The notes under the pieces: model-generated
Seen by the model: the letters and a program-made list of their open reading frames with translations, nothing else
Told to the model about the DNA's origin: nothing
Database searches by the model: none
Part shown: positions 11,423 to 22,702 of the stretch, one piece after another
Layout: each line of letters opens with the position of its first letter
How positions within the stretch are numbered: position 1 is the stretch's first letter
Assembly: GCF_029873635.1 (NCBI RefSeq)
Contig: NC_080417.1
Coordinates: forward strand, 34,274,214-34,338,213
Origin: Malania oleifera
Lineage: Eukaryota > Streptophyta > Magnoliopsida > Santalales > Ximeniaceae
Direction of reading: 5' to 3'
DNA: 64,000 nt
Made by a program: the position numbers and the translations under genes

Positions 11423-11476
11423 ATGAAGTGCGGACGGCTCAGTTTCTTCAGGTTGTTTGCTTTGCATGGCCCTTGA
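11423..11476 (+). CDS. Possible upstream ORF overlapping the PPR start
   Basis: ATG at 11423 opens a 17-codon frame ending TGA at 11474-11476, in a different frame from the PPR gene and overlapping its ATG (11466). If the transcript starts upstream of 11423, scanning ribosomes would meet this ATG first. Whether it is translated is not known, and nothing about the peptide is recognisable. Confidence 0.35.
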   Translation: MKCGRLSFFRLFALHGP

Positions 11477-13613
11477 CCAAAACATGGTTCTGTCAGTTAG
11501 GCCTCATATCAGACGACTATTCACGGGTTCTGGCATCGCCTGTGCTGATCCATTGGTTCTGGAGAGAACCAAATACCACTTTGCTCAAAATACGCATTTC
11601 ATTAACCAAGTAGATGTGATCGCAGTCAACTCCCAACTCAAGCAGCTTGTTAGAACCGGTTGCTTGGACGATGCTCGCCAACTGTTCGATAAAATGCCTC
11701 AAAGAGATGAAATCACATGGACCACCATGATATCCGGCTATGTTAGTGCCTTGGAATGCTCTAAAGCATTGGTATTGTTCTCAAACATGTGGGTAGACCC
11801 TACCATCCGAATGGACCCCTTCGTACTGAGTGTTGCACTGAAGGCTTGTGGACTCGATATGAACGTGAATTTTGGGGAGTCATTACATGGATACTCTGTA
11901 AAAACTGGGCTTGTTAACTCGGTGTTTGTTGGCAGTGCCCTTGTGGATATGTATATGAAAATGGGCAAAATCTCGGAAGGCTGTAGGTTTTTTAATGAAA
12001 TGCCGGAAAGAAATGTGGTCACTTGGACTGCCGTTATAACCGGGCTAGTTCGTTATGGTTATAACAAGGAGGGTTTGGTATTTTTTTCTGAAATTTCAAG
12101 ATCAAATGCTGACTATGATTCATATACGTATGCTATAGCACTGAAGGCTTGTGCAGATTCCGGTGCGTTGAATTCTGGGAGGGCAATTCACACTCAAACA
12201 ATGAAGAAGGGTTTTGATGTTAGCTCATTTGTGGCTAACAGTCTTGCTACCATGTACAACAAATGTGGGAAATTAAATTATGGCTTACGCTTGTTTGAAA
12301 AGATGAGGATGAAGGATGTTGTTTCGTGGACAACAATTATTACAACATATGTTCAGATGGGTCAAGAGGCGGATGCAATTGAGGCATTCATACGGATGCG
12401 AGAATCAGATGTAACTCCTAATGAATACACTTTTGCAGCCGTTGTGTCTGGCTGTGCCAATATTTTGAGAATAGAATGGGGTGAGCAACTACATTGCCAT
12501 ATTTTACAAATAGGTCTAATGGGTTCTTTATCGGTTGCAAACTCTATCATGTTCATGTACTCAAAATGTGGAAAGTTAACTTCAGCTTCTATGGTGTTTC
12601 ACAGAATGATCACGAGAGATGTTGTTTCATGGAGCACTATAATTGCAGGTTATTCTCAAGGAGACTCTGGTCAGAAAGCTTTTGACTTTCTATCACAGAT
12701 GAGAAGGGAAGGACCAAAGCCAACTGAGTTTGCTCTTGCTAGTGTGCTCAGTGTGTGTGGGAATATGGCAATTCTTGAGCAAGGGAAGCAGCTCCATGCT
12801 CATGTGCTGACCATTGGTTTAGATAACACACCTATGATACAAAGTGGCTTGATTAATATGTATTCAAAATGTGGGATCATTGAAGCAGCATCAAGGATAT
12901 TTAATGAGGCAGAAAATTATGATATTGTCTCATGGACTACCATGATTAATGGATATGCAGAGCATGGTCGCAGCCAAGAAGCAATTGATTTATTTGAAAG
13001 AATTTCAAGTGTTGGTTTGAAACCAGATTCTGTGACCTTCATTGGAGTCCTTAGTGCTTGTAGCCATGCTGGTCTTGTCGATCTTGGTTTCCACTACTTC
13101 AATTCAATGAGCAAGTACTACCAGTTTAATCCTTCAAAAGAACATTATGGCTGCATGATTGATCTCCTCTGCCGAGCTGGACGCTTAAATGACGCAGAGC
13201 ACATGATCAGAAGTATGCCATATGAACCAGATGATGTTGTTTGGTCCACTCTTCTCAGAGCATGTAGAATCCATGGTGATGTTGATTGTGGAAGACGGAC
13301 TACAGAACAGATTCTTGAATTGGAGCCAAATTGTGCTTCAGCCCACATAACCATGGCCAACATTTACTCTGCAAAAGGGAAGTGGAGGGAAGCAGCAGAA
13401 ATAAGAAAGATGATGAGATCGAAGGGAGTAATAAAGGAGCCTGGATGGTCTTGGATTAAACTCAAGGATCAGGTTTCTGCATTTGTTGCAGGTGATCGAT
13501 CACATGCAGAAGGTGAAGATATATATGGTTTGCTGGATTTACTAGCTTCAGACTCAGAAATATCAGATTTTGTCCAAGATTTGGGCTCCCTTCTCTATGA
13601 TCTTGAAGATTAA
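11466..13613 (+). CDS. Pentatricopeptide repeat protein, PLS class, E subgroup (At3g47840-like)
   Basis: An intact intronless frame of 715 codons. PPR proteins of this class bind organelle RNA one base per repeat and act in editing, splicing or stability in mitochondria or plastids. I count 16 repeats from about residue 51 to 588 in S-(P-L-S)x4-P-L2-S2 order, with signatures such as VVSWTTIITTYVQMG and MYSKCGKL. An E1-E2 region follows (DVVWSTLLRACRIHGD near 589, EPGWSWIK near 658). There is no DYW deaminase domain, so an editing role would need a partner. The overall text resembles Arabidopsis At3g47840. The N-terminus (MALDQNMVLSVRPHIRRLF) is rich in hydrophobic and basic residues, consistent with organelle targeting, but the compartment is not proven. 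ATG 11466 is the first in-frame ATG; a second in-frame ATG lies six codons on. It sits alone between retroelement-rich arms. Confidence 0.95.
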   Translation: MALDQNMVLSVRPHIRRLFTGSGIACADPLVLERTKYHFAQNTHFINQVDVIAVNSQLKQLVRTGCLDDARQLFDKMPQRDEITWTTMISGYVSALECSKALVLFSNMWVDPTIRMDPFVLSVALKACGLDMNVNFGESLHGYSVKTGLVNSVFVGSALVDMYMKMGKISEGCRFFNEMPERNVVTWTAVITGLVRYGYNKEGLVFFSEISRSNADYDSYTYAIALKACADSGALNSGRAIHTQTMKKGFDVSSFVANSLATMYNKCGKLNYGLRLFEKMRMKDVVSWTTIITTYVQMGQEADAIEAFIRMRESDVTPNEYTFAAVVSGCANILRIEWGEQLHCHILQIGLMGSLSVANSIMFMYSKCGKLTSASMVFHRMITRDVVSWSTIIAGYSQGDSGQKAFDFLSQMRREGPKPTEFALASVLSVCGNMAILEQGKQLHAHVLTIGLDNTPMIQSGLINMYSKCGIIEAASRIFNEAENYDIVSWTTMINGYAEHGRSQEAIDLFERISSVGLKPDSVTFIGVLSACSHAGLVDLGFHYFNSMSKYYQFNPSKEHYGCMIDLLCRAGRLNDAEHMIRSMPYEPDDVVWSTLLRACRIHGDVDCGRRTTEQILELEPNCASAHITMANIYSAKGKWREAAEIRKMMRSKGVIKEPGWSWIKLKDQVSAFVAGDRSHAEGEDIYGLLDLLASDSEISDFVQDLGSLLYDLED

Positions 13614-14664
13614 AAGAAGGTTGACCTGTGGGTTTTGTGGATTGAGTTTTTCTATTGCTATGGAGTCATGTGCACATCTTGAAAATGATGGCACGTATCC
13701 ATTTAAGCAAGAAATCAGTTTTGACGGAGTGATTCACCGTCTCCATTGCAATGGTTTAAAGTGGCCTTTGATTTGGTGTCAAGGATGGCCCTTCTGAGAG
13801 CGACCTAGAAGTGGAAACATCCTGTTATCGAAACCCATGACCCAACTGAAATATGATCTGTGCTTGTGTGTTAAAATAATTTGCTGCTGCTTGCTAAATG
13901 ACCCATCTGCACAAGAATACTTGGTTTGTTGGTTTTGTAGGACCTGCTTATGAAAATGGCCCATGGGATGTGGAAGGACCCCATTACGGCTTAGGATCAC
14001 TTTCCATCTGTACTGGATGACACAAGAACCTATAGACTTGGTGCCCTTCAATGAAGACTCACGGATTATAATTCATCTGCTGTGAATGTGAATTATATGT
14101 TAGTAGCTCAACAAGCCCCAGTTTTGCAGTTGGAGGAAGAGGTCTACTGAACTGATTTGCTGCGAGTTTAGGTATCCGTCTATGGTGAAACTCCCCTTGC
14201 CATATTAGGTTGTCTCTTTCCAAATGTCATAACAAGCCAGAACTGCACGTTGCAGGAAGAAAGATTTCATATAACAGAGACCCTATTTGGGTAATTTTTT
14301 TATTTATTTTTTAAACTACATTATTTTGTATGCCTAATTGCTACTGGAAAATTATATTCAGGCATTGCCTTTGCAGGAAGGATTTTTGCCTGAAGATGTT
14401 ATTAACAAATGGGGATTATGAAAGAAAATGAAACCTAAAAACACAAAACAGAAACTCATAACTCAAAAATCAAAACTAATAATCCTTTTGGTTAATATTT
14501 CTAAAATTAATGTAAAAAAATAAATCTAGTGGGATGCGGGTTCAGTTTTATAATAAAAAGTAAATATAATGATTTTACTTCATCATTATATTTTTAAACT
14601 CACTTTTTTGTTATACATGAATAATCATATAATGAAACTTCAAAATCAGTGAAAATGTTTTATG
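13614..14664. other. 3' flank of the PPR gene
   Basis: Probably 3' UTR and intergenic DNA. No further gene or element could be recognised. Short open frames on both strands lack family resemblance. Confidence 0.45.
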
Positions 14665-14790
14665 ATCACACAACATGTCTGATGCACTCCATTTTATTCA
14701 ACCTGCTTTAACTCTATGTATTACATCATTTTTAGTTTCTCCTTTCGTTTGCATAATGGATCCAAGATATCAAAATATACTAGTGCAAGT
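14665..14790 (-). mobile_element. Fragment of an RTE-type LINE
   Basis: The run TGATGCACTCCATTTTATTC, CTCTATGTATTACATCAT, TTTGCATAATGGATCCAAGA parallels 57255-57360 in the longer LINE at 56785-58430, where it encodes part of the reverse transcriptase C-terminal region on the minus strand. Only about 125 bp remain. Confidence 0.7.
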
Positions 14791-15122
14791 TTGATTTTTT
14801 TTTTTTTTTTCAATGAAAACTTATTTCACATAAACAAATCGAAAACAAAAAACCCACACAACCTACCTTAAGCAACCTATACTTAATTCAAAACTGATCT
14901 ACTCTTAAAAGTCTACTAATCCTCCCTACATTTAGTTCACATTTCTCTAAAGCATACCCTATAACTAGTAGAAACCACACACATATCACAATCCACTTTA
15001 AAAAAATCTAAAGCATGCAATTTTGGTGTGTGAATCCCGGATAGACTAAAATCAAAAACTTGTGCCATAGTACTTTTGAAAAATTTTGAATAACCAAGAT
15101 TGCAAATGGTTTTTCCCTTGAG

Positions 15123-15181
<59 letters not shown>

Positions 15182-15350
15182 CGCCTACAAATCAAAAAGC
15201 ATAAAATCTAATCTATCGATAAGCAATTAAGGAAAAAAAACACAACAAGAGAGGGAGAAGACCTCTCTAATGACTAGTGCATAATATAGTAATGATCGCT
15301 AAGTGGTGCAAATACCACAACAAACACCTTTTGATGTAAGAAAGGTAATG
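14791..15350. other. Unassigned AT-rich DNA with (AT)n at 15128-15178
   Basis: No gene or element recognised. Contains a T-run at about 14797-14810 and a 50-bp AT microsatellite. It is the left flank of the long solo LTR. Confidence 0.5.
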
Positions 15351-16639
15351 TTAACTGTCGCAATGTCCCGGGCACGAGGGTGCCCTGGGGAGAGGCAAAT
15401 AAAAATAATGAGTTTAATTTTCAGGAAAAATTGGAAGTTTGGAGTCGCCACTAACCTTTTTTTTCTAGTGTAGTTAGAACACCTGATTACTACTCAATTA
15501 AGAATAGTATCAGTTTGCGTATACTAAGATTGAGATTGGGAGTTCGGTTATATGAGGGAAAGGTACTAGCACCCCCTACGCACCCATTCTACAAATGGTA
15601 CCTAATTAACTAAGGATTATCCCAAATTGAATTATCATAACCTTTTATTTTACTCCTTTTAAATAAACAAATTGAAAAATACATTCAATTAAATAAACAA
15701 ACAGAATATATACAATTTTATAGAGTATATTTAAAACGGTGTGTGATTTAAGAATGTCTAATAAGACCCCCAAAAGTGGGGATCTCGTCTGACAAACTCC
15801 CCTCAAAACCAACACAGACGAGACTTGAAAAGCTCATTGCCCTTTTTGAAATCATAAGGACACACCCCTTTAAAATCGAGAAAATATTTTTTTTTAGAAA
15901 AAATACTCCCATATTTTTTTTGATAATTTTCTGAGCATTTTTTGAATTCTTCTAAAATTTCTAGAAGGTTTTCTCACTTTTCTAAGTCAAAATAAATCAA
16001 AATATTTTTTCCAGCATTTTTATTATTTTTGCCGATTTTTCTGTGATTTTTATGATTTTTTATAATTTTTCAACTATTTTTATTAATCTAAAAATAAAAT
16101 AAATAATATAATAATTATAAAAAAAAAAGAAATACAAGACCGGTTCAAATCGATCGGAAATCAGGTTCAAGGAAGGGGGGTTTGCGTTAGCAAACCAAGC
16201 CACGTGTCATATCCAAGTAAAGAGATGTGACCTAGTAGATATATATATCAGTATTTAATGGGGGCAAGAGGTGACATCATAACGACGTCACCCATGACGC
16301 GTGTTGACAACTAGGTGAATGGAGGTTGAGGGGTGCAAATTAGTGACATGGAATGATTTGGGCTGTCCTGAGAAAGCATAGATCGGGCGGCTAGGGAGTG
16401 ACCACGCTGTGTCAAAATGTACGGATAAGGGTTTGCCAAGTTTCACCCATAGGTGGTGACACGTGGCCTCAGAACAAGACATATGAAAGGTATTTTTTTC
16501 CTTTTTTGTTCATTTTTCATGTTCTCTCTTCTCTCTCCTCTCCAGAAACCTCTTTGCTCTCTCACTTTCTTTCTCTCTCTAAACCTGCGAAACCCCTAAC
16601 CCTCTCTTCTCTCTCACCATGCTTCTCTCTCACTCGCCT

Positions 16640-16790
16640 TCTTTCTGAGCACACTTTGGAAACCCTAACCCTCTTTCTTTTTCTATTTTTGCGAGCAACT
16701 CTCTGAAAACCCTAACTCTCTTTCTCTTTCATGTTTTTGCGAGAACCTCTCTGAAAACCCTAACTCTCCCTTCTCTGAAAGCCTGACTCT
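16640..16790 (+). repeat. Tandem repeat of about 48 bp carrying telo-boxes
   Basis: Three copies of AAACCCTAA (16660, 16707, 16755) recur every 47-48 bp, each next to CTCTCTGAAAAC and TTTTTGCGAG text. A weaker form (AAACCCCTAACCC) lies near 16588. In plants the telo-box is a known promoter element bound by telomere-repeat-binding and Polycomb-linked factors; a role here is inferred. Confidence 0.7.
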
Positions 16791-19103
16791 CCCTATCCTA
16801 GTTCAAAGCTCTACCCCTAGATCCCCCTTCTCACTCTGTTCCTCAATGAAGACCCATGTGGTCTTCTGGTTTATCCTCCTCTTGATGCAATCTCGAGATC
16901 CCTAAGAGATCTAATGGATGGTTCTATGATGGTGGGTATCTACAAGGTTGCCCCAAACTTGAAGATAAGTATTCCCTTCCGATTGTGTTTTGCTTTTTGG
17001 GTTCTATGAATGTGTGTGCTCTTTGTAATGTTGTGATGTTGTGTTTCAAGTGCTGGCTTGATGATTCGAGTGCATGTGCGTGTGATTTGATTCAGTTATG
17101 AGTATGTGTGTGTGGGTGTGTATTCAGATCTATGTTCGGATGCGTGTTCAGTATGTGTTCTCAATGTGTGCTCAAATCTGGATGTGGGTGAAAGGGTTTC
17201 AGGCAAGTCAAACCGCCTGAACCAGGTGAGTTTGGCTTTCATTGGACTAGTTTAAGTGGGCTTGGCTTCTAAGAATGGGCCGACCCTAGACTTGTTTTAA
17301 AAATGGGCTAGCCCTAGGTTCTAAAAGTGGTTTGGGCCTAGTTTTTTTTTAAAGAGGGTTTGGGCCTAGTTAAAAAAGTTTGAGCTTGGTTTATTCAAAA
17401 AGGTTTGGGCCCAGTTTTTTTTAAAAAGGTTTGGGCTCGGTTTATTTAAAAAAGCTTTGGGCCCGGGTTTTGAAATGGGTTGTTGGGCTTGGGTTTTAAA
17501 ATGGGTTCAGACCCGGGGGTTTTAAAGTCGGTTCAAACCTTGGGGGTTTTAAAAGGAATGTTGGGTCTGGGTTTAAAAAAAAAAAAGAATGTTGGGCCTG
17601 CATTTTGAAAGGGGTTGTTGGGCCTGGGTTTTGAAATATGTTTCACGAGGTTAACATGTGTTTCAGGCTGCAAGTTTAGTATGGGCTTGTGGGGGTTTTG
17701 TGGACTTGGGTTTACTCTGGTTTAGGTTAAGTTAAGGGATGGGTTCTTGGTTCAAGGCTCAGTGTGTCTGAGGGTACAAGTTCGAGTTGCATAGGTGCAG
17801 GTTCGGGTTCAGGTTCAAGTTTCAGGGCTCAGTGTGCTTAGGATTGCAATAACCTAAAGCTTATGTCTAGGTTCATGTTCAGGTTCAAGTTCTTGCTTTC
17901 AAAATATGCATCAAAAGTTCATTATTGTAGATTAGAGTAGGGAAGAAAAGCCAATATTACCTACAGTCTTCAACTCCTCCGCTCTTCTTTTCCTCCCTTC
18001 TGAATCTGTTCTGGGTTAGCCTTTTGGGCAGGGAGGTTTGCTTCTGCGTATGGGACGGAGGCACAAATGTGTGTGCTCTTCTAAGTATTGGTAGTCAGGC
18101 ACTGGTGGGTGTGCCTTCCTAGGAGAGGAGTCCAACCTTCTAGGGTTTTTAGGGTGCTGCTACTTTAACACTTTTCTTCAGAATCTCCTCATATTGCTTC
18201 TCTGAACTTTCACTTTGAATTCACTAGGTATCCCTCTCTTCTTCAGTGTGTCTTAGTTTGTGTGGGACTCCTCTATTTATAGGGTCAATCCTAGGTCAAT
18301 TTAGGCAGGATCTAGTCTTTCCTTTCTTCATTCTTTCCTTCTAAGCAGCAATCCTAACACTGGATTTCCTTCCTACAACAAATGTAATCCTCCACTTCTT
18401 GCGATCGATATGGCCAATTCTCCATTCAATGGAGAGTCTGACCGAGAATTTGAGGGGATACAATCCAATTTTTGATTGATTTGTGAGATATTTTTCAAAG
18501 ATTGTTTCCAAATTGATTCAAAATCAAGGTATCTATGCGCATGCTTTTCAATTTGTGCAGATTCTCCTTTAATTCTTTGATTTATTTGAATTTCCCTCCC
18601 ATTTGTATTGATTTTGTTTTTGAATTGGTGAGTAGGTATCTTGGAGATGTAGTGGAATATTCCCAAGCACATGGGCGCGGCTTGACCCCTTTTAAAGATT
18701 TCTTTTTATGTATTTTCTGTGTATTTTCCCCTATATTTCCCCTTGTATTTTGAAATTATGTACTATATCATATTTGGAACATGCTCCCGTGTACTCTAAT
18801 GATAGAATACTAATAAAACTGTTGACGACTTCTTTTTGCCACCACATGGGCACTCTAGTTTCAGGACTTTAACACTGGACTCAAAAATGGGACTCCATGG
18901 TAGTTACAATAAGGATTGTTTTTTTATTAAAAAAAAACTCATATGAGTCAGCCAAGACTTAAATCAAAATAAAGACTTAATTAAAAATAAAAAGGAAAAA
19001 TTGGGTATATCAACAAAACCAATTTCAAACATGTAACATTGATAGGACTTTACGAACACCTTAAAAAAAAATTAAATTCTAACAACATAGTCTCAATCAT
19101 TTA

Positions 19104-21120
19104 TGTTGGTCTTACAAGACTTAAAATCTTATTTTGATGATAACAAATAAAATGAACATAACATATTTGGTTAAGTGATGATATTTCAGGACCATTGAAA
19201 ACTTATACTTTAGAGAAAGATGATCAAATGAAGCTTAAAGAGTCAAATCATGAATTTAAAGATGATCTAATAAAACTTGAAGATCATAAGAGCATGGATG
19301 TTAAAGAGGACCGGCTAAAAAGCTTAAAGAATATTGAAACTTGAAGACAAGATGGAGCCAAAGAAAGACAAAGTAAGAGAGCCTAAAGAAAAGCATGAAG
19401 ACTTAAGAACTTAGAATGTCAAAATTCATAAAAAGTCTTTATGTAAGTACTTTGTATTTAAATATCTTATGGAAAAATGATGAAAGCTCTTCTAAGGTAA
19501 ATTATGGACTTAGAGACCCTATTTTAAATCCCGAAAAAAAATTTATAAGAAATAAAAACAAGAGAGCAAAAAGGATTTTTGAAACCTAAAATGATAATTC
19601 TGAAATTGGTTTGCCTAGACAATTGAAGTGTACCCTCAGAAGTCTGAAGATATACCTTAGATGGCTGAAGTTTTACTTCAGATGTCTGCAGAATTTCTTC
19701 AGAATACTGAACAATTAGTTCAGTTTATTGAAAATTTATTTTTTAAAACACAGAACAGGCAGAACACCCTCAAAAGATTAAACCCTCAATTCAGTCGTCT
19801 GAGTTAGGACTTCAGAAGTTTGAACTTATAGTTCAGTCATCTAACCCTATGTCCAAACTATAATTTTCAGTGCTTTAAGGAACATCAGAAGACTGAACCT
19901 GATAGTTCAGTCGTCTGAACACTGTTAACGTTAAAAAAATTTAAATGTTTTAAAATTTAAATAATGGTTGCTTGTGCCCCAAATTAATGAAAACTTGTGA
20001 AATACTCCAAGTAATCTTGGGCATCACAAAATTACTTTTCTAAGCCTATAAATACATGGTTTTGCAAATCAAATTAAAACCAAGAAAGAAAGAATTGAAA
20101 AATCTACTGAAAGCTATCTTGCAAACAAAGCTCTCTCTTACTCACTCATTGCAAAATCTGAATTACTGAATTTCTGAAGTGCTGATCCATCCTACTTCTC
20201 AGTTCTTAGTTGCTAATTCTCATCTAGAAGGAACTTGGTGATAAATTCTCTTGAATTTCATTGTATTTCATATTGATATTAAATATTGAAATACATAGTG
20301 ATTGAATTTGTACTAATCTGCTCTACGTGAGAGTGTTCTTGTACACAACTATTAATTGTTTCTTGTTTCTTGACGATTCCAGGTTGTTGGATCGTTGACT
20401 GAGTGTGGGGTGTCACTTGGAGAGGCGTTGCTCTAGCCTACTTAAGGAGTGTTTGAGCGTGGGGTATCGCTTGTAAAAGGTTTGTTCGCCCAGAAAGGAA
20501 CGGTATAGTGGAATCCTTTGGTGGTATTGGCTAAAGGCGAGAACGTAGGCTAGGGATAAGCCGAACCTCATAAAAATCTCAATGTTATTCTTTCCCTACT
20601 CTTCATTTTCAGCACCTTTATATATTGTATTGTGTTGTATGCTAAGTGCAGACTGCAGAGAACAAAACTGAAATTAAAAGAAAACTCTTAATAAAAAGAA
20701 AGTACGTTTTGATTAACACTTTGCAAAAAACCCAAAAGGGAGTACGTTGGTTAATTGTTTGTGGAAATCTTAATTAAGAGAAAGCAAATAATTTCATTCA
20801 AATATAGAGCTTGCAATTACTCACAGGACTACTAACAAAGCAAAAATTCTCAAAAGTTGAAATTCCACAAGTGCGGCAAATTGTGGTTGATTGGGTATTT
20901 CTAATTGGTTAATTTGAGTTATTAATTGATTGATTGATTGTTTGTTTGAGTTTTGATTTATTTTTGTTGTGTTTTGATTGGTTTGTGGATAGATTAAAGT
21001 AATTAAGTACTTGCTGTGTGTTTGATAATTTAATAAGAGGTCAAAGAATTCAAAAAAGGAATTAAAAAAAATTTTAATAATTCAATTCTGCCCCCTCTTG
21101 GGACAACTCCTTAACTTTCA
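19104..21120 (+). mobile_element. LTR-like element, family S (copy 2), complete with TSD
   Basis: A 2017-bp unit TGTTGGTCTTAC...CTTAACTTTCA flanked by a perfect ATTTA duplication (19099-19103 and 21121-21125). It is the best-defined member of the family also seen at 5950-8046 and 45961-48081. A TATA box (CCTATAAATACATGG, about 20045) is followed by the conserved CGTAGGCTAGGGATAAGCCG block at about 20542-20561. There is no coding sequence. As it begins TG, ends CA and has promoter structure, a solo LTR of a large Copia is the simplest reading; a small non-autonomous element cannot be excluded. Confidence 0.85.
19621..19920 (+). promoter_or_regulatory. U3 dyad cluster with TTCAG/CTGAA core
   Basis: About a dozen copies or half-copies of TTCAG-spacer-CTGAA, for example TTCAGTCGTCTGAA (19907-19920), CATCAGAAGACTGAA and TTCAGAATACTGAA, lie 500-820 bp into the LTR and upstream of its TATA box. 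Confidence 0.65.
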
Positions 21121-21532
21121 ATTTAGTTAAAGAGTTAACAAATACAAGCTCAACTATACTAAAAGGCCATATGGATTCGACTCCAAAATTGAAAAGAAAA
21201 CTAAGGATTCAAATATAACAAAAGGACCTATGGATTTTTCTAAAAATCACAAGATGATTTAAAGAATCTATGGACACCACAAGATGATTACCGACTTGGA
21301 TCATGGTGTAGGGAACTATGGACTTAATCTAAATAAGACAATTGCAGACTTGGACTATAGATTGAACTCAGATGGGACTTTCATAACTAGGTTTGTTGTC
21401 TGAAGTCCATAGACAAGATCTTGTTTTCAGATTTAGGATTCAAATGAATATTCCAAATGGGTGCCTCAAAATTTCATTGATCTCATGCACCTCACCAATT
21501 AGGGAGACCTAGTAAAAATTAGGGTGTCTACA

Positions 21533-21965
21533 TTAACAATGAAAAATCAATCGAAGAATATCGAAAATTGTGAGAGATTGCAAGAATTCTTCAATCCAAA
21601 TTCAAGAATCAACGATAGAGTTAAGTAGTCAAAGGTGGAGTTGACGATGATACTCGCTCAAACAAGTCAAGGACAAAAGAGAGTTGAGGAGTTCCCAAAA
21701 TCTTGCTTACTTGGGTTCTGCATAACTTAATTCACAAAGAAAAAAAGCCTCCCTCCAATCCAAGAAATTCATACTAATGGAACTTACACCAAAAACCCTA
21801 AATTGATGACTAAGATTGACTAGTGCACACAAACCAATTACAAATAATCAAAGCTTCATTGACAATGATCCAAAGTCCTCCACCACTACCACCATCATCA
21901 ACCAAGAAGAAGAAAAAGAAAAAAGGAAAAAAAAAACCATAAAATGGAAATATAAGAAAAGTTGG

Positions 21966-22004
<39 letters not shown>

Positions 22005-22235
22005 AAAATAGCTAAAAACCAACAAAAGTCGAAACTTGTAATGATAACAAACACATTGTTACTAGTTCTTTTTTCTCTTTTGTATTGCGAAGAACAAAAA
22101 AAATGAAAAAAAAAATGATGCCAAACCCCAAAATTACCTGCTAGCCTATTTTTTGTAAGTTTTTGAATTAGAGGATTATATTGTCACTCCAAAACAATAT
22201 CAATGGCACTTCATCACTTTTTCTTACACTGAAAT
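21533..22235. other. Unassigned DNA between LTR and TRIM, with (AT)n at 21969-22001
   Basis: The right flank of the long solo LTR. Open frames around 21816-22106 run through simple repeats and are not credible genes. Confidence 0.5.
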
Positions 22236-22702
22236 TGTTGGGTGGTCTAGGGTTTTCTCAACCCTAAAAGTTAGCTCATGGGATGAGACTTTCTCTCACA
22301 CTTAATAACTGACCACCAAGCCCCTTCCACAACCAATGTGGGACAATCCCAACAATCTCCCCCTCACACATCGGGGTCCAAAATTCTCAAGAATCGAACT
22401 CCAAATCAGCAACACCACATGTCTAGCATCTCAGGGAGAAACCATGGGCTCTGATACTAATGTTAGGTGGTATAGGGCCTTCTCAACCCCAAAATATAGC
22501 TCATGGGGTGAAGCTTTTCCTCACACTTAGTAACTGACCACCAAGCCCCTTCCATAATTGAGGTGGGACAATCCCAACAATCTCACCAACTTGACCCAAA
22601 AGCTTAAACGTATTGGGTCTTAGTCGCAACCATGTATATAAACACCCATTATCTACTCAAATTTTCTAATGTGGGACAGGCTCACAAGTGGAATTCTCAA
22701 CA
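22236..22702 (-). mobile_element. TRIM 2 with unequal LTRs
   Basis: A small LTR element on the minus strand bounded by a perfect GAAAT duplication (22231-22235 and 22703-22707). A 119-bp repeat TGTTRGGTGGT...GGGACAATCCCAACA occurs at 22236-22354 and 22461-22579. Next to the first copy is the polypurine tract (reverse of 22355-22366, TGAGGGGGAGAT), and next to the second the primer-binding site (reverse of GCTCTGATACTAA at 22449-22461). The right copy continues another 123 bp (22580-22702) to the true end CAACA, so the left LTR seems to have lost the corresponding half. Its outer end (CACAAGTGGAATTCTCAACA) resembles the LTR start of TRIM 1 read in reverse. Confidence 0.8.

Larger units (their letters stand above)
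15356..21532 (+). mobile_element. Very long Ogre/Tat-like solo LTR, interrupted
   Basis: Starts TGTCGCAATGTCCC and ends TTAGGGTGTCTACA, flanked by a perfect target-site duplication TTAAC (15351-15355 and 21533-21537). The text near the start (GGAGTCGCCACTAACC at 15441-15456, GGGAAAGGTACTAGCACCCC near 15558) and the GGTGTCTACA end are, from memory, typical of Ogre/Tat Gypsy LTRs. No gag or pol is present, so this is a solo LTR. Without the inserted element at 19104-21120 and its duplicated ATTTA, it is about 4155 bp, within the long range known for Ogre LTRs. It contains pyrimidine-rich and telo-box repeats (16500-16800) and GGGCTTGG-type irregular repeats (17220-17640). Confidence 0.8.
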
